From assembly GCF_007859275.1 (NCBI RefSeq), contig NZ_VOHC01000031.1, forward strand, positions 1-64,000: a stretch of 64,000 nucleotides of DNA, given 5' to 3'. Within the stretch, counting starts at the first letter, position 1; each line of letters opens with the position of its first letter. The DNA is from Planomicrobium sp. CPCC 101079 (GTDB taxonomy: Bacteria; Bacillota; Bacilli; Bacillales_A; Planococcaceae). Below, one piece after another: positions 15,829 to 25,367 of this stretch. The notes beneath the pieces were generated by a model, which saw nothing but the letters and a program-made list of their open reading frames with translations, did no database searches and was not told the DNA's origin. The position numbers were made by a program, and so were the translations under genes.

Positions 15829-16803
15829 TTAATCAAGCGGTTGCGACAAAAATTCACTTAAAGCTTGCTTGTTTTGCTCGATATCCATTTCGATAACTGA
15901 ACCCGCGTGTGAGTAAGATGTAAATGAGTAGCTGTTTTCAACTGGAAGCGTCAACCGCTCCACACCTGTTCCGCCGTTCATGGCGATGCTCGTCGCCATT
16001 TTTATTTGGTCGGCAACTGTTAGATCTGTTTGGATATAACCTTGAGCAGCACCGGCCAATTTCGGGTATTTCGGAATAGCGGACACCGAAATCAATTCAT
16101 CTTTCATGGCGGACACAACTTGCTGCTGCCGCCGCACCCGTCCAAAGTCACCATCTTTATCAGCCCGGAAACGCGCATAACCGAGAAGTTCTTTGCCGTT
16201 CAAGTTTTGGACGCCTGGATTCAGCGTGACGCCGATATTTTTGGACATTTTTTTCTCAACATCGATTTCTACGCCGTTTGGGGCAGCTATATCGACCAAT
16301 TTTTCAAAACTCTCGAAGTCGATCATTGCAAAATGATGGATTTCAACACCCATCATCGTCCGCAGCGTGTCAGCCAACAAGGCGACACCATCTTCAACTT
16401 GGCCTGTCTCCTTGACCCCTAAATAATAAGCGGTGTTCAATTTGTACGATTGATAGCCAGGAATGGCCGCATAAATGTCACGCATGAATGAAGTAACTTT
16501 CACTTCATCCGTCTGTTTGTTGTGGGATACCAACATCATGGTATCAGTCCGTGAAATTTCTTCGCCGCGGGCGTCTACACCCAGTAGCAGGATGTTTTCA
16601 TAGTCTTGATTTTCAGGATCTCCATCAAATGCGATGGTCGGCAACTCCGAGTTTTCCTCAGCAAGTTTGTGGCCGCTTTGGAATTGCATAAAGACATAAG
16701 CTCCTATTGCCAACACGGCAATCAGCAGCAAGAACAGGATTCCGCGCAGGCGGAATCTTTTTTTCTTGCGCCGATTTTTTCTTATTTGTTGTTCTTGTTC
16801 CAT
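15829..16803 (-). CDS. LytR-CpsA-Psr (LCP) family glycopolymer transferase
   Basis: 324 residues. A basic cytoplasmic head (RKNRRKKKRFRLRG), one membrane anchor, then the extracellular LCP domain with LLLGVDARGEEISRTDTMML, SFMRDIYAAIPGY and GYARFRADKDGDFGRVRRQQ, whose arginines and aspartates bind the lipid pyrophosphate. LCP enzymes attach teichoic acids or other anionic polymers to peptidoglycan. The ATG at 16803 with AAAGGA is chosen over 16839. Confidence 0.93.
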   Translation of the reverse strand: MEQEQQIRKNRRKKKRFRLRGILFLLLIAVLAIGAYVFMQFQSGHKLAEENSELPTIAFDGDPENQDYENILLLGVDARGEEISRTDTMMLVSHNKQTDEVKVTSFMRDIYAAIPGYQSYKLNTAYYLGVKETGQVEDGVALLADTLRTMMGVEIHHFAMIDFESFEKLVDIAAPNGVEIDVEKKMSKNIGVTLNPGVQNLNGKELLGYARFRADKDGDFGRVRRQQQVVSAMKDELISVSAIPKYPKLAGAAQGYIQTDLTVADQIKMATSIAMNGGTGVERLTLPVENSYSFTSYSHAGSVIEMDIEQNKQALSEFLSQPLD

Positions 16804-16954
16804 TAAATGACATTCCTTTCTATACTTCCTTATAGCCATAAGACGTCTACGTGCCTAAAGAAGTTTCTCCATTCTCTTTAAAAACATTTTGTTTGTCGCA
16901 ATACCACGCTAGTGATAAAATTCACTTTATATAGGCGAGAGGAGACAACCATTC

Positions 16955-17485
16955 ATGACAGAAAAAGCGACATTTGCAGGCGGCTGTTTTTGGTGCATGG
17001 TCAAACCGTTTGACCAGTTTGACGGCATTGAAAAAGTGGTTTCAGGCTACACAGGCGGCCATATCGAAAACCCGACGTACGAACAGGTAAAAACTGGCAC
17101 GACTGGCCATTTGGAAGCAGTGGAAATCACATTCCAGCCAGATGTTTTTCCATATGAACAATTGCTTGAAATTTTCTGGCAGCAAATCGACCCGACCGAC
17201 AACGAAGGGCAATTCCAGGACCGCGGACCGCAATACCGCCCGGCTATTTTTGTCCACAGCGAAAAACAGCGTGAACTGGCTGAGAACTCGAAACAAGCGC
17301 TCGATACAAGCGGCCGGTTCAAAAAGCCGGTAGTTACAGAAATTTTAGATGCGGCGCCATTTTACGATGCGGAAGATTACCATCAGGACTTTTACAAAAA
17401 GAGTCCCGACGAATACAAGGAAGACCTGGAAAAATCCGGCAGAGTACAATTTATCGAAGAGAATTGGGAAAAAGTTGACGTTTAA
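16955..17485 (+). CDS. msrA: peptide methionine sulfoxide reductase MsrA (copy 1)
   Basis: 176 residues. The catalytic motif GGCFWCM lies at residues 9-15, followed by VVSGYTGG and the C-terminal [10 protein letters not shown]. It reduces the S-epimer of methionine sulfoxide in proteins. A paralogue with the same N-terminal layout sits at 44981-45511 fused operonically to msrB; this one is monocistronic. GAGGAGA ribosome site. Confidence 0.95.
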   Translation: MTEKATFAGGCFWCMVKPFDQFDGIEKVVSGYTGGHIENPTYEQVKTGTTGHLEAVEITFQPDVFPYEQLLEIFWQQIDPTDNEGQFQDRGPQYRPAIFVHSEKQRELAENSKQALDTSGRFKKPVVTEILDAAPFYDAEDYHQDFYKKSPDEYKEDLEKSGRVQFIEENWEKVDV

Positions 17486-17501
17486 TAGGTCAGCTTTTTT
17501 C
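17469..17501. terminator. terminator between convergent msrA and yfnB-like genes
   Basis: AAAGTTGAC (17471-17479) pairs with GTCAGCTTT (17489-17497), followed by Ts on the plus strand; the stem includes the msrA stop. Confidence 0.6.
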
Positions 17502-18194
17502 TTTTGCTCCTTCAACAATGTCCAAGAGCTCCAGCAAATCATGAATTTCATAAGTCGGTACAAAATTTGTCAAATTCTTCTTGTGCATTGGATTGAACCA
17601 GCAAGTATCTATCCCGTAGTTTACGCCTCCCTGTATGTCCGATTGAAGCGAGTCGCCCACCATCAGCACTTTGCTTTTATCCTTCAGCTTCAGTGTTTTA
17701 AATGCGAAATCGAAAATACCCGGATGCGGTTTTTGAAAGCCGGTTTCTTCCGATACAATGAGCTGTTCAAACCGGCCGCTAAGCGGTGAATTCTGGATCC
17801 TGGCACGTTGCACTTCTCCGAAGCCGTTGGTGATGATCGCCAGCTGATACCCAGAGAGCTTTGCACAAAGTTCGGCCGCTCCCGGCATTAAGTGGGCTTC
17901 GTTGCCCAAATTCCCCAGATATGAACGGCTGAAAAGCATGGCATCAGTTTCCAGCTCGTGTTCAAGGAACAGGCGCTTGAAGCGTTCAGTCCCAAGCTCC
18001 CGCAATCCGATCTCCCCTTTTTCCAGATCACTCCAGAGCTTATTGCTGATTTTTCGGTAACTGGCATGATAAGCAGCCATTCCTTCAGGTAATTTATATT
18101 CAATAAAAGTATTATGTAAAGCGTTAATCTCTGATTGCTTGAAATCAAACAACGTGTCATCCACATCAAACCAAATCGACCTGTATTTCCCCAT
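17490..18194 (-). CDS. yfnB: HAD hydrolase, YjjG/YfnB-type noncanonical pyrimidine nucleotidase
   Basis: 234 residues. HAD motif I FDVDDTLFDF, motif II ITNGFG, lysine in KPHPGIFDFA, motif IV MVGDSLQSDIQGG. This YjjG/YfnB branch dephosphorylates damaged or noncanonical pyrimidine mononucleotides. Helical cap follows motif I (subclass I). Convergent with msrA. Confidence 0.88.
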   Translation of the reverse strand: MGKYRSIWFDVDDTLFDFKQSEINALHNTFIEYKLPEGMAAYHASYRKISNKLWSDLEKGEIGLRELGTERFKRLFLEHELETDAMLFSRSYLGNLGNEAHLMPGAAELCAKLSGYQLAIITNGFGEVQRARIQNSPLSGRFEQLIVSEETGFQKPHPGIFDFAFKTLKLKDKSKVLMVGDSLQSDIQGGVNYGIDTCWFNPMHKKNLTNFVPTYEIHDLLELLDIVEGAKEKS

Positions 18195-18284
18195 CTAATT
18201 TCTCTCCCATTATCGTTTTCCTTTCTATTTTAGCTGAAAAATACATAAAATAAGAGCAATTTATCAATTTTGAAAATATAACTA

Positions 18285-18312
18285 TTGACAGACAGTTCTG
18301 TTTATTTAAAAT
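18285..18312 (+). promoter_or_regulatory. sigma-A promoter for the 18378 gene
   Basis: TTGACA (18285-18290), 16 bases, TAAAAT (18307-18312), about 65 bases upstream of the GTG start. Confidence 0.6.
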
Positions 18313-18377
18313 CAAATTAGGAGAAATCAACTTCACCAATCACACTTTTTATCCGAAACGTCCGGGGAGGAGTCTTT

Positions 18378-18707
18378 GTGGACCTAATTGATTCGATCGA
18401 TCCGTTCATCATGCTATTGGTGATTGTCCCTTTTGTGGTTATTTGTGTAGGAGTTGCCGCTGCGGCTGTTACAAAAAAAGTATACATAGGACCGATTGCA
18501 ACTCTTGCAGCAACCTTAATCTATAACAATTGGTATTTCTCGCATACTTTTCCTGAAGCCCCTATCCCGATTCCCATGATTTTTTCATGGTGCATCATGT
18601 TCCCCTTTTTTTCACTGGTCCTTTCTTGGTTTTTTGTTTCTTTTGCGGGAACCTTTAAAGAGTATTTGATCTTAATCACAAAAGAAAAAAGTTTCTATTC
18701 AAAATAA
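18378..18707 (+). CDS. small membrane protein, DUF2651-like
   Basis: 109 residues, three or four hydrophobic spans (IMLLVIVPFVVICVGVAAAA, VYIGPIATLAATLIY, FSWCIMFPFFSLVLSWFFV). The PFV...GV...TKK.Y..P opening recalls the DUF2651/YbeF family of Bacillus; function unknown. The GTG start has GGGGAGG seven bases upstream, and there is a promoter and a terminator of its own. Confidence 0.7.
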   Translation: MDLIDSIDPFIMLLVIVPFVVICVGVAAAAVTKKVYIGPIATLAATLIYNNWYFSHTFPEAPIPIPMIFSWCIMFPFFSLVLSWFFVSFAGTFKEYLILITKEKSFYSK

Positions 18708-18710
18708 ACA

Positions 18711-18737
18711 GGCGCTGCGCTACGCAGCGCTTTTTTT
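18711..18737 (+). terminator. rho-independent terminator
   Basis: GCGCTGCG, a CTA loop, CGCAGCGC, seven Ts. It follows the 18378 gene and overlaps the 3' end of the convergent MFS gene. Confidence 0.88.
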
Positions 18738-19910
18738 ATTGCTGTTGTGATAAAGCAGGAAGGCAAAAATCGCCAGAAAGGCGATAAACACTAAAAACAT
18801 AACAAGTGTAATAACGTGAGTCGCGTAGCGATCGTAAAGAAGGCCGATGGCGAACGGGATAGTGCTTGAAATGATATAGCCGCCTGTTTGGATCATGGAC
18901 GTCCAGCTGTTGACTCCTTCCGCTGTGGTGTTTTCGTCAAGCGGCATGAGCAGGGCGATTGGAAACAAACCTCCAAGCATCAGCCCAAAAAGAACCGCTG
19001 CTGCCCAGATAAGTACCGTTCCTCCGACTAATAGTAAAAAAACACCGGCGGCACCGAAAGAAAGGCTGATCACTATCCATAAAAAACGGTTTGGAAATTT
19101 TTGCAGCAAAAGCGGAATGCACAAATTGCCCAAAAGCTGGACAGCAGACATGAGCGTCAACACTGCACCCGCCGTTAACACCGACATGCCTTTGTCCATT
19201 GCAATAGGGGCAACCCACGTAATAGCTGAAAAAAACAGCGAAGATTGGAGGGCGAAAAAAATCAGCATAAGCCATGCACGCCTGTTTTGCCATGGCGACT
19301 GAACAGACTGCATTTCTTCCCCATCTCTTATTATCATTTGCTGCTCTGGTTGTTTGACCCGAAGCCATAAGCCTATGGCTGCAACCGCCAATAACCCCCA
19401 GCTTGCTAAAGCGATCGGCCAGTCTGCCGCTGCATAAAAAACGCCCGTAAGCCCTGCGGATAACGTTGCTCCAAATCCAAGGCCGAACGAGTACACTCCG
19501 ATAAGTGCAGCTGTCCGCGTCGGGAAATTACGTTTTATCATTGCCGAAAGCAACGGGCCGATAATCGCAATAGCCAGCCCAATGAAAAAAGAGCTGATAA
19601 ACAAAACTGCGTATGACGGAACAAGCCCGCGAAGCAAAGTGAAAAAACCGATTGCCAACAATAAAAGCGTGATGCCGCTTTTGATGCCGAATTTACGATT
19701 TACCCAAACTGCAAATGGAGCGAAAAGCCCCATGCAAAATACCGGAACCGAAGTCAGCAAACTCACTTCGCTGTTGCTCAAATCAAGGTCGCTGCGTATT
19801 GTTTCCAGAAGTGGACCGATAGAAGAAATAGCCGGCCGCAGGTTCAGGGAGATAAAAAATATAGCCACGACCATCAAGCCTAAAGCTGATTTTTTCGGAT
19901 GAGCTGCCAC
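18720..19910 (-). CDS. MFS transporter, CynX/NimT family
   Basis: About 396 residues, 12 predicted spans, starting with the family opening ISLNLRPAISSIGPLLETI and containing SVPVFCMGLFAPFA. CynX/NimT members export or import small organic anions or nitroimidazoles (E. coli CynX, B. subtilis YycB); substrate unknown. A longer frame reaches 20141, but the GTG at 19910 with AGGAGGAAA upstream is the sensible start. Confidence 0.88.
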   Translation of the reverse strand: MAAHPKKSALGLMVVAIFFISLNLRPAISSIGPLLETIRSDLDLSNSEVSLLTSVPVFCMGLFAPFAVWVNRKFGIKSGITLLLLAIGFFTLLRGLVPSYAVLFISSFFIGLAIAIIGPLLSAMIKRNFPTRTAALIGVYSFGLGFGATLSAGLTGVFYAAADWPIALASWGLLAVAAIGLWLRVKQPEQQMIIRDGEEMQSVQSPWQNRRAWLMLIFFALQSSLFFSAITWVAPIAMDKGMSVLTAGAVLTLMSAVQLLGNLCIPLLLQKFPNRFLWIVISLSFGAAGVFLLLVGGTVLIWAAAVLFGLMLGGLFPIALLMPLDENTTAEGVNSWTSMIQTGGYIISSTIPFAIGLLYDRYATHVITLVMFLVFIAFLAIFAFLLYHNSNKKSAA

Positions 19911-20000
19911 GTAATATTTCCTCCTAGCATGTGTATATATACAAACTTGTGTTCCCTGCCGCTTTTGATTAAGATAAAGGTGTGAAAGGCAGGTAATCCG

Positions 20001-20234
20001 ATGAAACTGATAAATTGGAGCTATGCGAAACGCTACAATATAAAAGCTGTTTTTGATGAATTTCCTCACGTCGTGGTGCTGTTCCGCCAAATCGGCGGCT
20101 ATTATTTCATCTTTTCCATGAAAGGTCTGACAAAGGAACATATTCCGACTCGCAAGGATTACGTCCGCATGGAATATCTGTTAAACAAAGACCTTGGCTT
20201 GCTCAACGCCTACAAAGAAAGAAAATATAAATAA
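20001..20234 (+). CDS. conserved-looking small protein of unknown function
   Basis: 77 residues (KLINWSYAKRYNIKAVFDE, QIGGYYFIFSMKGLTK, TRKDYVRMEYLL). Soluble, basic, no cysteine cluster or membrane segment. Preceded by AAAGGCAGG. It lies between the MFS gene and ykpA with its own direction matching ykpA. I do not recognise the family. Confidence 0.6.
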   Translation: MKLINWSYAKRYNIKAVFDEFPHVVVLFRQIGGYYFIFSMKGLTKEHIPTRKDYVRMEYLLNKDLGLLNAYKERKYK

Positions 20235-20345
20235 GCTATAGAACATTCTGGTTAAGTTTATCCCAGACGGTGGCTGATTGCTATCGATTTCCGGCTGATT
20301 CATGGTATACTCTTCTTATTGTGAAATTTAGGAGGTACGTAAAAA

Positions 20346-21953
20346 ATGATAGCAGTAAATGATGTAAGTCTTCGCTTTGGCGACCGCAAATTGTTTGAAG
20401 ACGTGAACATTCAATTCAACCCCGGAAATTGTTACGGATTAATCGGTGCAAACGGCGCCGGCAAGTCTACTTTCATCAAAATTTTGTCCGGTGAACTTGA
20501 CGCCCAATCCGGGAATGTTTCGATGGGTTCTGGCGAGCGTTTGGCCGTATTGAAGCAAGACCACTTTGAGTACGAAGAACATGCTGTCCTGGAAACAGTG
20601 ATCATGGGACATAAGAAGCTTTACGACATCATGTCTGAAAAAAATGCCATCTATATGAAAGAAGACTTCTCTGATGAAGATGGCATGCGCGCCGCTGAAC
20701 TGGAAGGGGAATTTGCTGAACTGAACGGTTGGGAAGCTGAATCGGAAGCGGCCATTCTATTGCAAGGTCTTGGCATTTCTGAAGACCTTCATGACAAAAA
20801 GATGGCTGAATTATCCGGTTCGGATAAAGTAAAAGTTTTGCTTGCCCAAGCCTTGTTCGGCAAACCGGACGTTCTTCTCCTGGATGAGCCTACCAACCAC
20901 TTGGACTTGAATGCAATCAAATGGCTCGAAGAATTTTTGATCAACTTTGAAAACACCGTTATTGTGGTATCCCATGACCGCCACTTCTTGAACAAAGTGT
21001 GCACACACATTGCGGACCTCGACTTCGGAAAAATCCAGCTATATGTCGGAAACTACGACTTCTGGTACGAATCGAGCCAGTTGGCAACACGCTTAGCGAG
21101 TGACCAAAACTCGAAAAAAGAAGAAAAGATCAAAGAGCTCCAAGCGTTTATCGCCCGGTTCTCCGCGAACGCTTCAAAATCGAAGCAAGCCACATCACGG
21201 AAAAAAATGCTTGATAAGATCCAATTGGATGACATCCACCCTTCTTCCCGCAAATACCCGTTCGTCAACTTCACGATTGGACGCGAAATCGGCAACGACG
21301 TATTGACCGTGAAAGACCTTAGCCAACAAGTTGACGGCAATCAGCTGTTGAACAACATCAGCTTCAATATGAGCAAAGACGACAAAATCGTCTTGATTGG
21401 CGAGCCCTTGGCAAAATCGGCGCTTCTCCGCATACTTGCTGAAGAAGACGAACCGGCTGCAGGATCTATCCGTTGGGGTGTCACGACTTCACGCGCTTAC
21501 TTGCCAATCGACAATACCGCTTATTTTGAAGGCAGTGAATTATCGCTAGTAGACTGGCTGCGCCAGTATTCTCCGGAAGACGAAAGCGAAACCTTCCTTC
21601 GTGGATTCCTGGGAAGAATGTTATTTTCTGGTGAAGAAGTGAAAAAGAAACCGTCTGTTTTGTCAGGTGGCGAAAAAGTGCGCTGCATGCTATCAAAAAT
21701 GATGCTGTCGCACGCCAATGTCCTGCTGCTGGATGAGCCAACCAACCACTTGGACTTGGAATCGATCCAGGCCCTGAACAATGGCCTAATCGCTTTCAAA
21801 GGCGCCATGGTCTTCACTTCCCATGACCATCAGTTTATCCAGACAATTGCCAACCGTGTGATTGAAATCCGTGAAGACGGCACAATCCTTGACAAGCAAT
21901 TAACTTATGACGAGTTTTTGGAATGGAAAGAAACTCAAGGCATCACCAACTAA
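20346..21953 (+). CDS. ykpA: ABC-F ATPase YkpA
   Basis: 535 residues, two ABC domains and no membrane segment. Domain 1: Walker A GANGAGKSTFIKIL, signature LSGSDKVKVLLAQAL, Walker B VLLLDEPTNHLDL. Domain 2: LSGGEKVRCMLSKMM and VLLLDEPTNHLDLES, but its Walker A is GEPLAKSALLRIL, lacking the GxxGxGK pattern; B. subtilis YkpA also has an irregular second P-loop. ABC-F proteins act on the ribosomal E site. An extended -10 (TGGTATACT, 20303-20311) and GGAGG precede the ATG. Confidence 0.93.
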   Translation: MIAVNDVSLRFGDRKLFEDVNIQFNPGNCYGLIGANGAGKSTFIKILSGELDAQSGNVSMGSGERLAVLKQDHFEYEEHAVLETVIMGHKKLYDIMSEKNAIYMKEDFSDEDGMRAAELEGEFAELNGWEAESEAAILLQGLGISEDLHDKKMAELSGSDKVKVLLAQALFGKPDVLLLDEPTNHLDLNAIKWLEEFLINFENTVIVVSHDRHFLNKVCTHIADLDFGKIQLYVGNYDFWYESSQLATRLASDQNSKKEEKIKELQAFIARFSANASKSKQATSRKKMLDKIQLDDIHPSSRKYPFVNFTIGREIGNDVLTVKDLSQQVDGNQLLNNISFNMSKDDKIVLIGEPLAKSALLRILAEEDEPAAGSIRWGVTTSRAYLPIDNTAYFEGSELSLVDWLRQYSPEDESETFLRGFLGRMLFSGEEVKKKPSVLSGGEKVRCMLSKMMLSHANVLLLDEPTNHLDLESIQALNNGLIAFKGAMVFTSHDHQFIQTIANRVIEIREDGTILDKQLTYDEFLEWKETQGITN

Positions 21954-21960
21954 AAATTTA

Positions 21961-21997
21961 AAAAGCCTTCACTTCCAATTTGGGAGTGAAGGCTTTT
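21961..21997. terminator. ykpA terminator
   Basis: AAAAGCCTTCACT and AGTGAAGGCTTTT form a 13-bp perfect stem around 11 bases, starting seven bases after the stop. Confidence 0.9.
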
Positions 21998-22046
21998 AGT
22001 TTATCTCGGCAAAGCTAAAGTTGTAACTCAACATAACTCCCAACAC

Positions 22047-22073
22047 CCGCGGCATAAGAGCCGCGGATTTTCT
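22047..22073 (+). terminator. GC-rich hairpin, possible second terminator
   Basis: CCGCGGC, ATAAGA, GCCGCGG, then ATTTTC. It lies just past the end of the minus-strand YkvA gene. Its T-run is on the plus side, so it may back up the ykpA terminator. Confidence 0.5.
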
Positions 22074-22074
22074 A

Positions 22075-22551
22075 TTATTTCAAGAAGCGTTTGACCAGTC
22101 GTCCTGCAGGCAATTTAGAAACGAATTTGCTGCCTGAGTCAGAAATGCCGCGAATCACGCTTAACAATTCTTCGTCCCCTGCCCAATGCTCTTCAATAAC
22201 TTCATTCGGGAATTTGTTTAGGAGCGTATTGACGATATAGACCGCAACCACTACGTCATCCGCAAATCCTCCAGGTCCAACCAGAATTTCCGGAAGAAAA
22301 TCCAACGGGGCGAAAAAGTACAAAATACCGGCTCCGATCATGCCTTTGCTTTTTGCGTCAATCCGGTTATCGAACATCATTTTCGTCAATAAATGAAACA
22401 AGTCAGGCGCAAACAGCACATACTTGCCCAGCTTTCCTACCAAACCTGATTTATTATCAAGCCAAGTCTGCACTTTCGCGCGCAGTTTTTGGTAGAAGTC
22501 CTGTTGTTCTTCTTCACTTGGCAACGGCTTGCTTAAATATTCGTTCGTCAT
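22075..22551 (-). CDS. YkvA/DUF1232 family protein
   Basis: 158 residues. The DUF1232 core reads LFAPDLFHLLTKMM, then GAGILYFFAPLDFLPEIL and GFADDVVVAVYIVNTLL: two short hydrophobic helices around the P.D..PE motif. Function unknown, membrane-associated. The ATG at 22551 with GGGGAGA is chosen over the 22608 frame start. Confidence 0.85.
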   Translation of the reverse strand: MTNEYLSKPLPSEEEQQDFYQKLRAKVQTWLDNKSGLVGKLGKYVLFAPDLFHLLTKMMFDNRIDAKSKGMIGAGILYFFAPLDFLPEILVGPGGFADDVVVAVYIVNTLLNKFPNEVIEEHWAGDEELLSVIRGISDSGSKFVSKLPAGRLVKRFLK

Positions 22552-22767
22552 CTTATCTCCCCTCTCAATTCTTCTATAAGTTCCTATACCTTTATTCCTA
22601 AAAAACAAAACTTCCTATCGCTATACAAAACAGTTTCTGCTGAATTGAACAACAGCAGCCTCTTTTTGATGAGGCCGCCGCTGATTAAAAGTCCAGATTG
22701 ACGTTTGCAGCAATCCGTTCCTTTTCTGGCGTTCCTTGGACAACTGGCTATTCTTGTCGCATATAAA

Positions 22768-22793
22768 AAGAACCGCTCAATGAACGGTTCTTT
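22768..22793 (-). terminator. terminator of the M4 protease gene
   Basis: On the minus strand AAAGAACCG, loop, CGGTTCTTT plus further Ts, about 20 bases past the protease stop. Confidence 0.85.
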
Positions 22794-22814
22794 AAAAAGC
22801 TCCACTGTCTCAAG

Positions 22815-24452
22815 TCATTGCAGTCCTACGGCAGAAAATGCCGCTTTCACACTGTTCACTTCTTCGCTTGATGCGCCATATAGATCAGTTGCAGCTTGAA
22901 CAGCCGCAGCTTGGTATTGTCTGTAAGATGTATTTGGGGTCAAATATTGGGTTAAAGTACGGTAAAGAATTTTCCCTGTTTTGTCCAGGCCGATTCCTTT
23001 AACGGCAACGCTGTAATGTGTTCCGCCATTGGCCAGCAAATAGGCCGCTTTATTGCCAATACCCGAATTGATATGGACGCCTCCGTAATCCTCTGTCCCT
23101 AAATAGAGTTTCGAATAATGGTCAGGCTGCCCTTTCGTGGTTGGATCGGCCAATGAACGAAGAGCATCTCCTTTCTGTTTCGGCGTATAAATATCCTCGC
23201 CGATCAGCCAGTCAGGGTGATCATCGAAATATCCTTCCACTAAAGCGCCATAAACGTCCGAAATTGACTCGTTGATTGCACCTGATTGCCCTTGGTAAAT
23301 CAGCTTTGCCGTTGTTGCAGTCACCGCATGGGTCAATTCATGGGCGACTACATCAAGCGATCCGGAAAGCGGACTAAATGTGGTGCCGTCCCCATCTCCA
23401 TAAACCATTTGTGAACCGCTCCAAAAAGCATTGTTATATTTTTCACCGTAATGGACTGTTGAAATCACCCGTGCCCCCTTGCCGTCGTAGCTTGTGCGTC
23501 CATGAATTTTTTTGAAGTAATCAAATGTTTGTCCCGCATAAACATGGGCGTCGACTGCCGCAGCGTCATAAGCTTCGTTGAAAAGGCCATCAGCATCTTG
23601 CCAAAGCTTACCTGGCAGCTCCAGCATATTAGCAGCGTCATACGTCAATATGCCTTTGCCGCGTGTACGGTCCAGTAAAAATGAACCTTCGGCGTTTTGC
23701 ACGGTATAGATGGATTTTTTATCTCCGAGTAGCCCTGTGCCGGCAGAAACGGCGTCTTTCCCTACGGGATCAGCTTGATGGATTTGGTTAAAGGAAGCCA
23801 AAATCGCTCCGTTGGCGGCGTCGATAAAATAACGGACATTGCCAGGCTCTGGTTCTAAGTATTCAACTTCACTGCTATAAGCCAGCCTCGCTTCGCCATC
23901 GCCGACAAACACTACAAGCGAAGGGCTTTCCTGTTGAATGATATCGGGAGCTTTTTTAAGCTTAGCCGTTAAGTCATTGGTAACTGCCGCTGCTGCTGAT
24001 GAAGGCTGCAAAAAAGCGTTTTCTTCAGCTGGATCTTGATCCAATTTTGAAATTTGAGTAAGCTCTCCAGAAATGGCGGTCAAAACTCCAGATTGATTGA
24101 TATGTGCTGACAAGACCGAGCCAAAAACAGGGACGCCATTATACATATGTTGCAGCTTAATATTGGTGAAGCCCAATTCATCCGTCGTTTCACTGATAAT
24201 GTCTAAAGTTTGTGCTCCTTCTAATTTAATGGAATAAAGGTTTTCTTTTTCTCTTAGATAGGAAAGAACAATTTCGTATGGGTCAGCTTGTGAAGGAACT
24301 GTTAATGTTCCAGCAATGAAAACCGGCGCGCCCGTTTCAGAATTAAGGCTTATTTTTTCGCTACTGCTGGTAGTTGCAGCAGTTGCAGATGTAAAATTGA
24401 ACAACGTCAATGCAAAAGCGATACCTAAGTTCACCCACTGTTTCTTTTCCAC
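22815..24452 (-). CDS. secreted thermolysin-like M4 metallopeptidase
   Basis: About 545 residues. Signal peptide ([19 protein letters not shown] then SATAA), FTP and PepSY pro-domains (residues about 40-210), then the M4 catalytic domain: zinc motif [10 protein letters not shown] near residue 370, third ligand in [13 protein letters not shown], and the active-site histidine block [17 protein letters not shown]. This is a neutral extracellular protease of the bacillolysin type. The ORF opens with GTG at 24470, but the GTG at 24452 sits eight bases behind AAGGAG and directly starts the signal peptide, so it is chosen. Monocistronic. Confidence 0.93.
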   Translation of the reverse strand: MEKKQWVNLGIAFALTLFNFTSATAATTSSSEKISLNSETGAPVFIAGTLTVPSQADPYEIVLSYLREKENLYSIKLEGAQTLDIISETTDELGFTNIKLQHMYNGVPVFGSVLSAHINQSGVLTAISGELTQISKLDQDPAEENAFLQPSSAAAAVTNDLTAKLKKAPDIIQQESPSLVVFVGDGEARLAYSSEVEYLEPEPGNVRYFIDAANGAILASFNQIHQADPVGKDAVSAGTGLLGDKKSIYTVQNAEGSFLLDRTRGKGILTYDAANMLELPGKLWQDADGLFNEAYDAAAVDAHVYAGQTFDYFKKIHGRTSYDGKGARVISTVHYGEKYNNAFWSGSQMVYGDGDGTTFSPLSGSLDVVAHELTHAVTATTAKLIYQGQSGAINESISDVYGALVEGYFDDHPDWLIGEDIYTPKQKGDALRSLADPTTKGQPDHYSKLYLGTEDYGGVHINSGIGNKAAYLLANGGTHYSVAVKGIGLDKTGKILYRTLTQYLTPNTSYRQYQAAAVQAATDLYGASSEEVNSVKAAFSAVGLQ

Positions 24453-24660
24453 ATTATTCCACTCCTTCACTTTATCCGATACAAGGTTTAATTATGTCCA
24501 TCATAATGCCTTGAACATTCAGAATATATAGGTTTCTTCAGCCTTTTTTTCTACCTTTCTCCATGCCTAAATACCTGCAACAAAAAAAAGCGCCAAGAAA
24601 AACGATTCCTTTTCCAGTTATGCTGTTGCCCCTTCAAAGAGAGGATGGTTTATTTCAATA

Positions 24661-24692
24661 AAAAAAGACCCGCTCAGAAATGAGCGGGTCTT
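24661..24692 (-). terminator. terminator of the cold shock gene
   Basis: GACCCGCTCA, GAAA, TGAGCGGGTC with six As on the plus strand (Ts on the transcript), six bases past the csp stop. Confidence 0.9.
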
Positions 24693-24697
24693 GGAGA

Positions 24698-24898
24698 TTA
24701 GATTTTAGTTACATTTGTAGCTTGAGGTCCGCGGTTGCCTTCCTCTACTTCAAATTCTACTTTTTGTCCTTCGTCAAGCGTTTTAAAGCCTTCGCCTTGT
24801 ATCGCTGAGAAGTGAACGAATACGTCATCTCCGCCTTCAACTTCGATAAAACCGAAACCTTTTTCTGAGTTAAACCATTTAACTGTACCTTGTTGCAT
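24698..24898 (-). CDS. cold shock protein (CspA/CspB family)
   Basis: 66 residues with RNP1 KGFGFIEV and RNP2 VFVHFSAI, the single-strand nucleic acid-binding face of the Csp OB fold. Full family length. The ATG at 24898 with AGGAGG is used rather than the 24931 frame start. Transcribed from a strong promoter 146-173 bases upstream, giving a leader of roughly 140 bases as is usual for cold-shock mRNAs. Confidence 0.96.
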   Translation of the reverse strand: MQQGTVKWFNSEKGFGFIEVEGGDDVFVHFSAIQGEGFKTLDEGQKVEFEVEEGNRGPQATNVTKI

Positions 24899-25043
24899 GT
24901 GAACAACCTCCTGAGAATAAAAAATTTGCAATATGGAATTCCCATAAAAAAATTCACATATTCAAAAAAGTACCAACACGTGCTGATCACTTTTTTGAAT
25001 AGGTGAATAGCTCTTTGTGGTGCAGGTTTTTAATTCATAATTA

Positions 25044-25071
25044 ATTATAACAATTTTTCATAAAAAGTCAA
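25044..25071 (-). promoter_or_regulatory. csp promoter
   Basis: Minus strand TTGACT (25066-25071), 16 bases, TGTTATAAT extended -10 (TATAAT at 25044-25049). The 24899-25260 stretch has no gene; it holds this promoter, the AT-rich csp leader and upstream AT-rich DNA. Confidence 0.75.
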
Positions 25072-25260
25072 ATTAATCTAAAAACTTATTAAAAATTTTA
25101 GTTTTGGGTGTATTTTTAAAAATACTTTAGTCTTTTCGGCATATCTTAAATGAAAAATATAATTTTTATCACTTAAGTATCATCTCTTTCTACTATAAAT
25201 TGTCCCAAAATGTGAATAGAATGTCCACCTTTTTTTCAAATTTTCTGATAGTCTGCAAGT

Positions 25261-25289
25261 TTGTATTGCCACTTCCTTTCCCGTAAAAT
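25261..25289 (+). promoter_or_regulatory. promoter of xpaC-telA
   Basis: TTGTAT (25261-25266), 17 bases, TAAAAT (25284-25289), about 80 bases before the xpaC start. Confidence 0.6.
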
Positions 25290-25367
25290 AAGAAGGTATA
25301 GAACTACAGACGAAACCTTTCATCCATTGAAACGTATAAAGAGAGAGCAGAAAAGGAGGGCCTTTTC

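Noticed and set aside
22584..22805. 73-residue minus-strand frame upstream of YkvA
   Set aside because: Contains the terminator hairpin of the M4 protease gene and no ribosome site.
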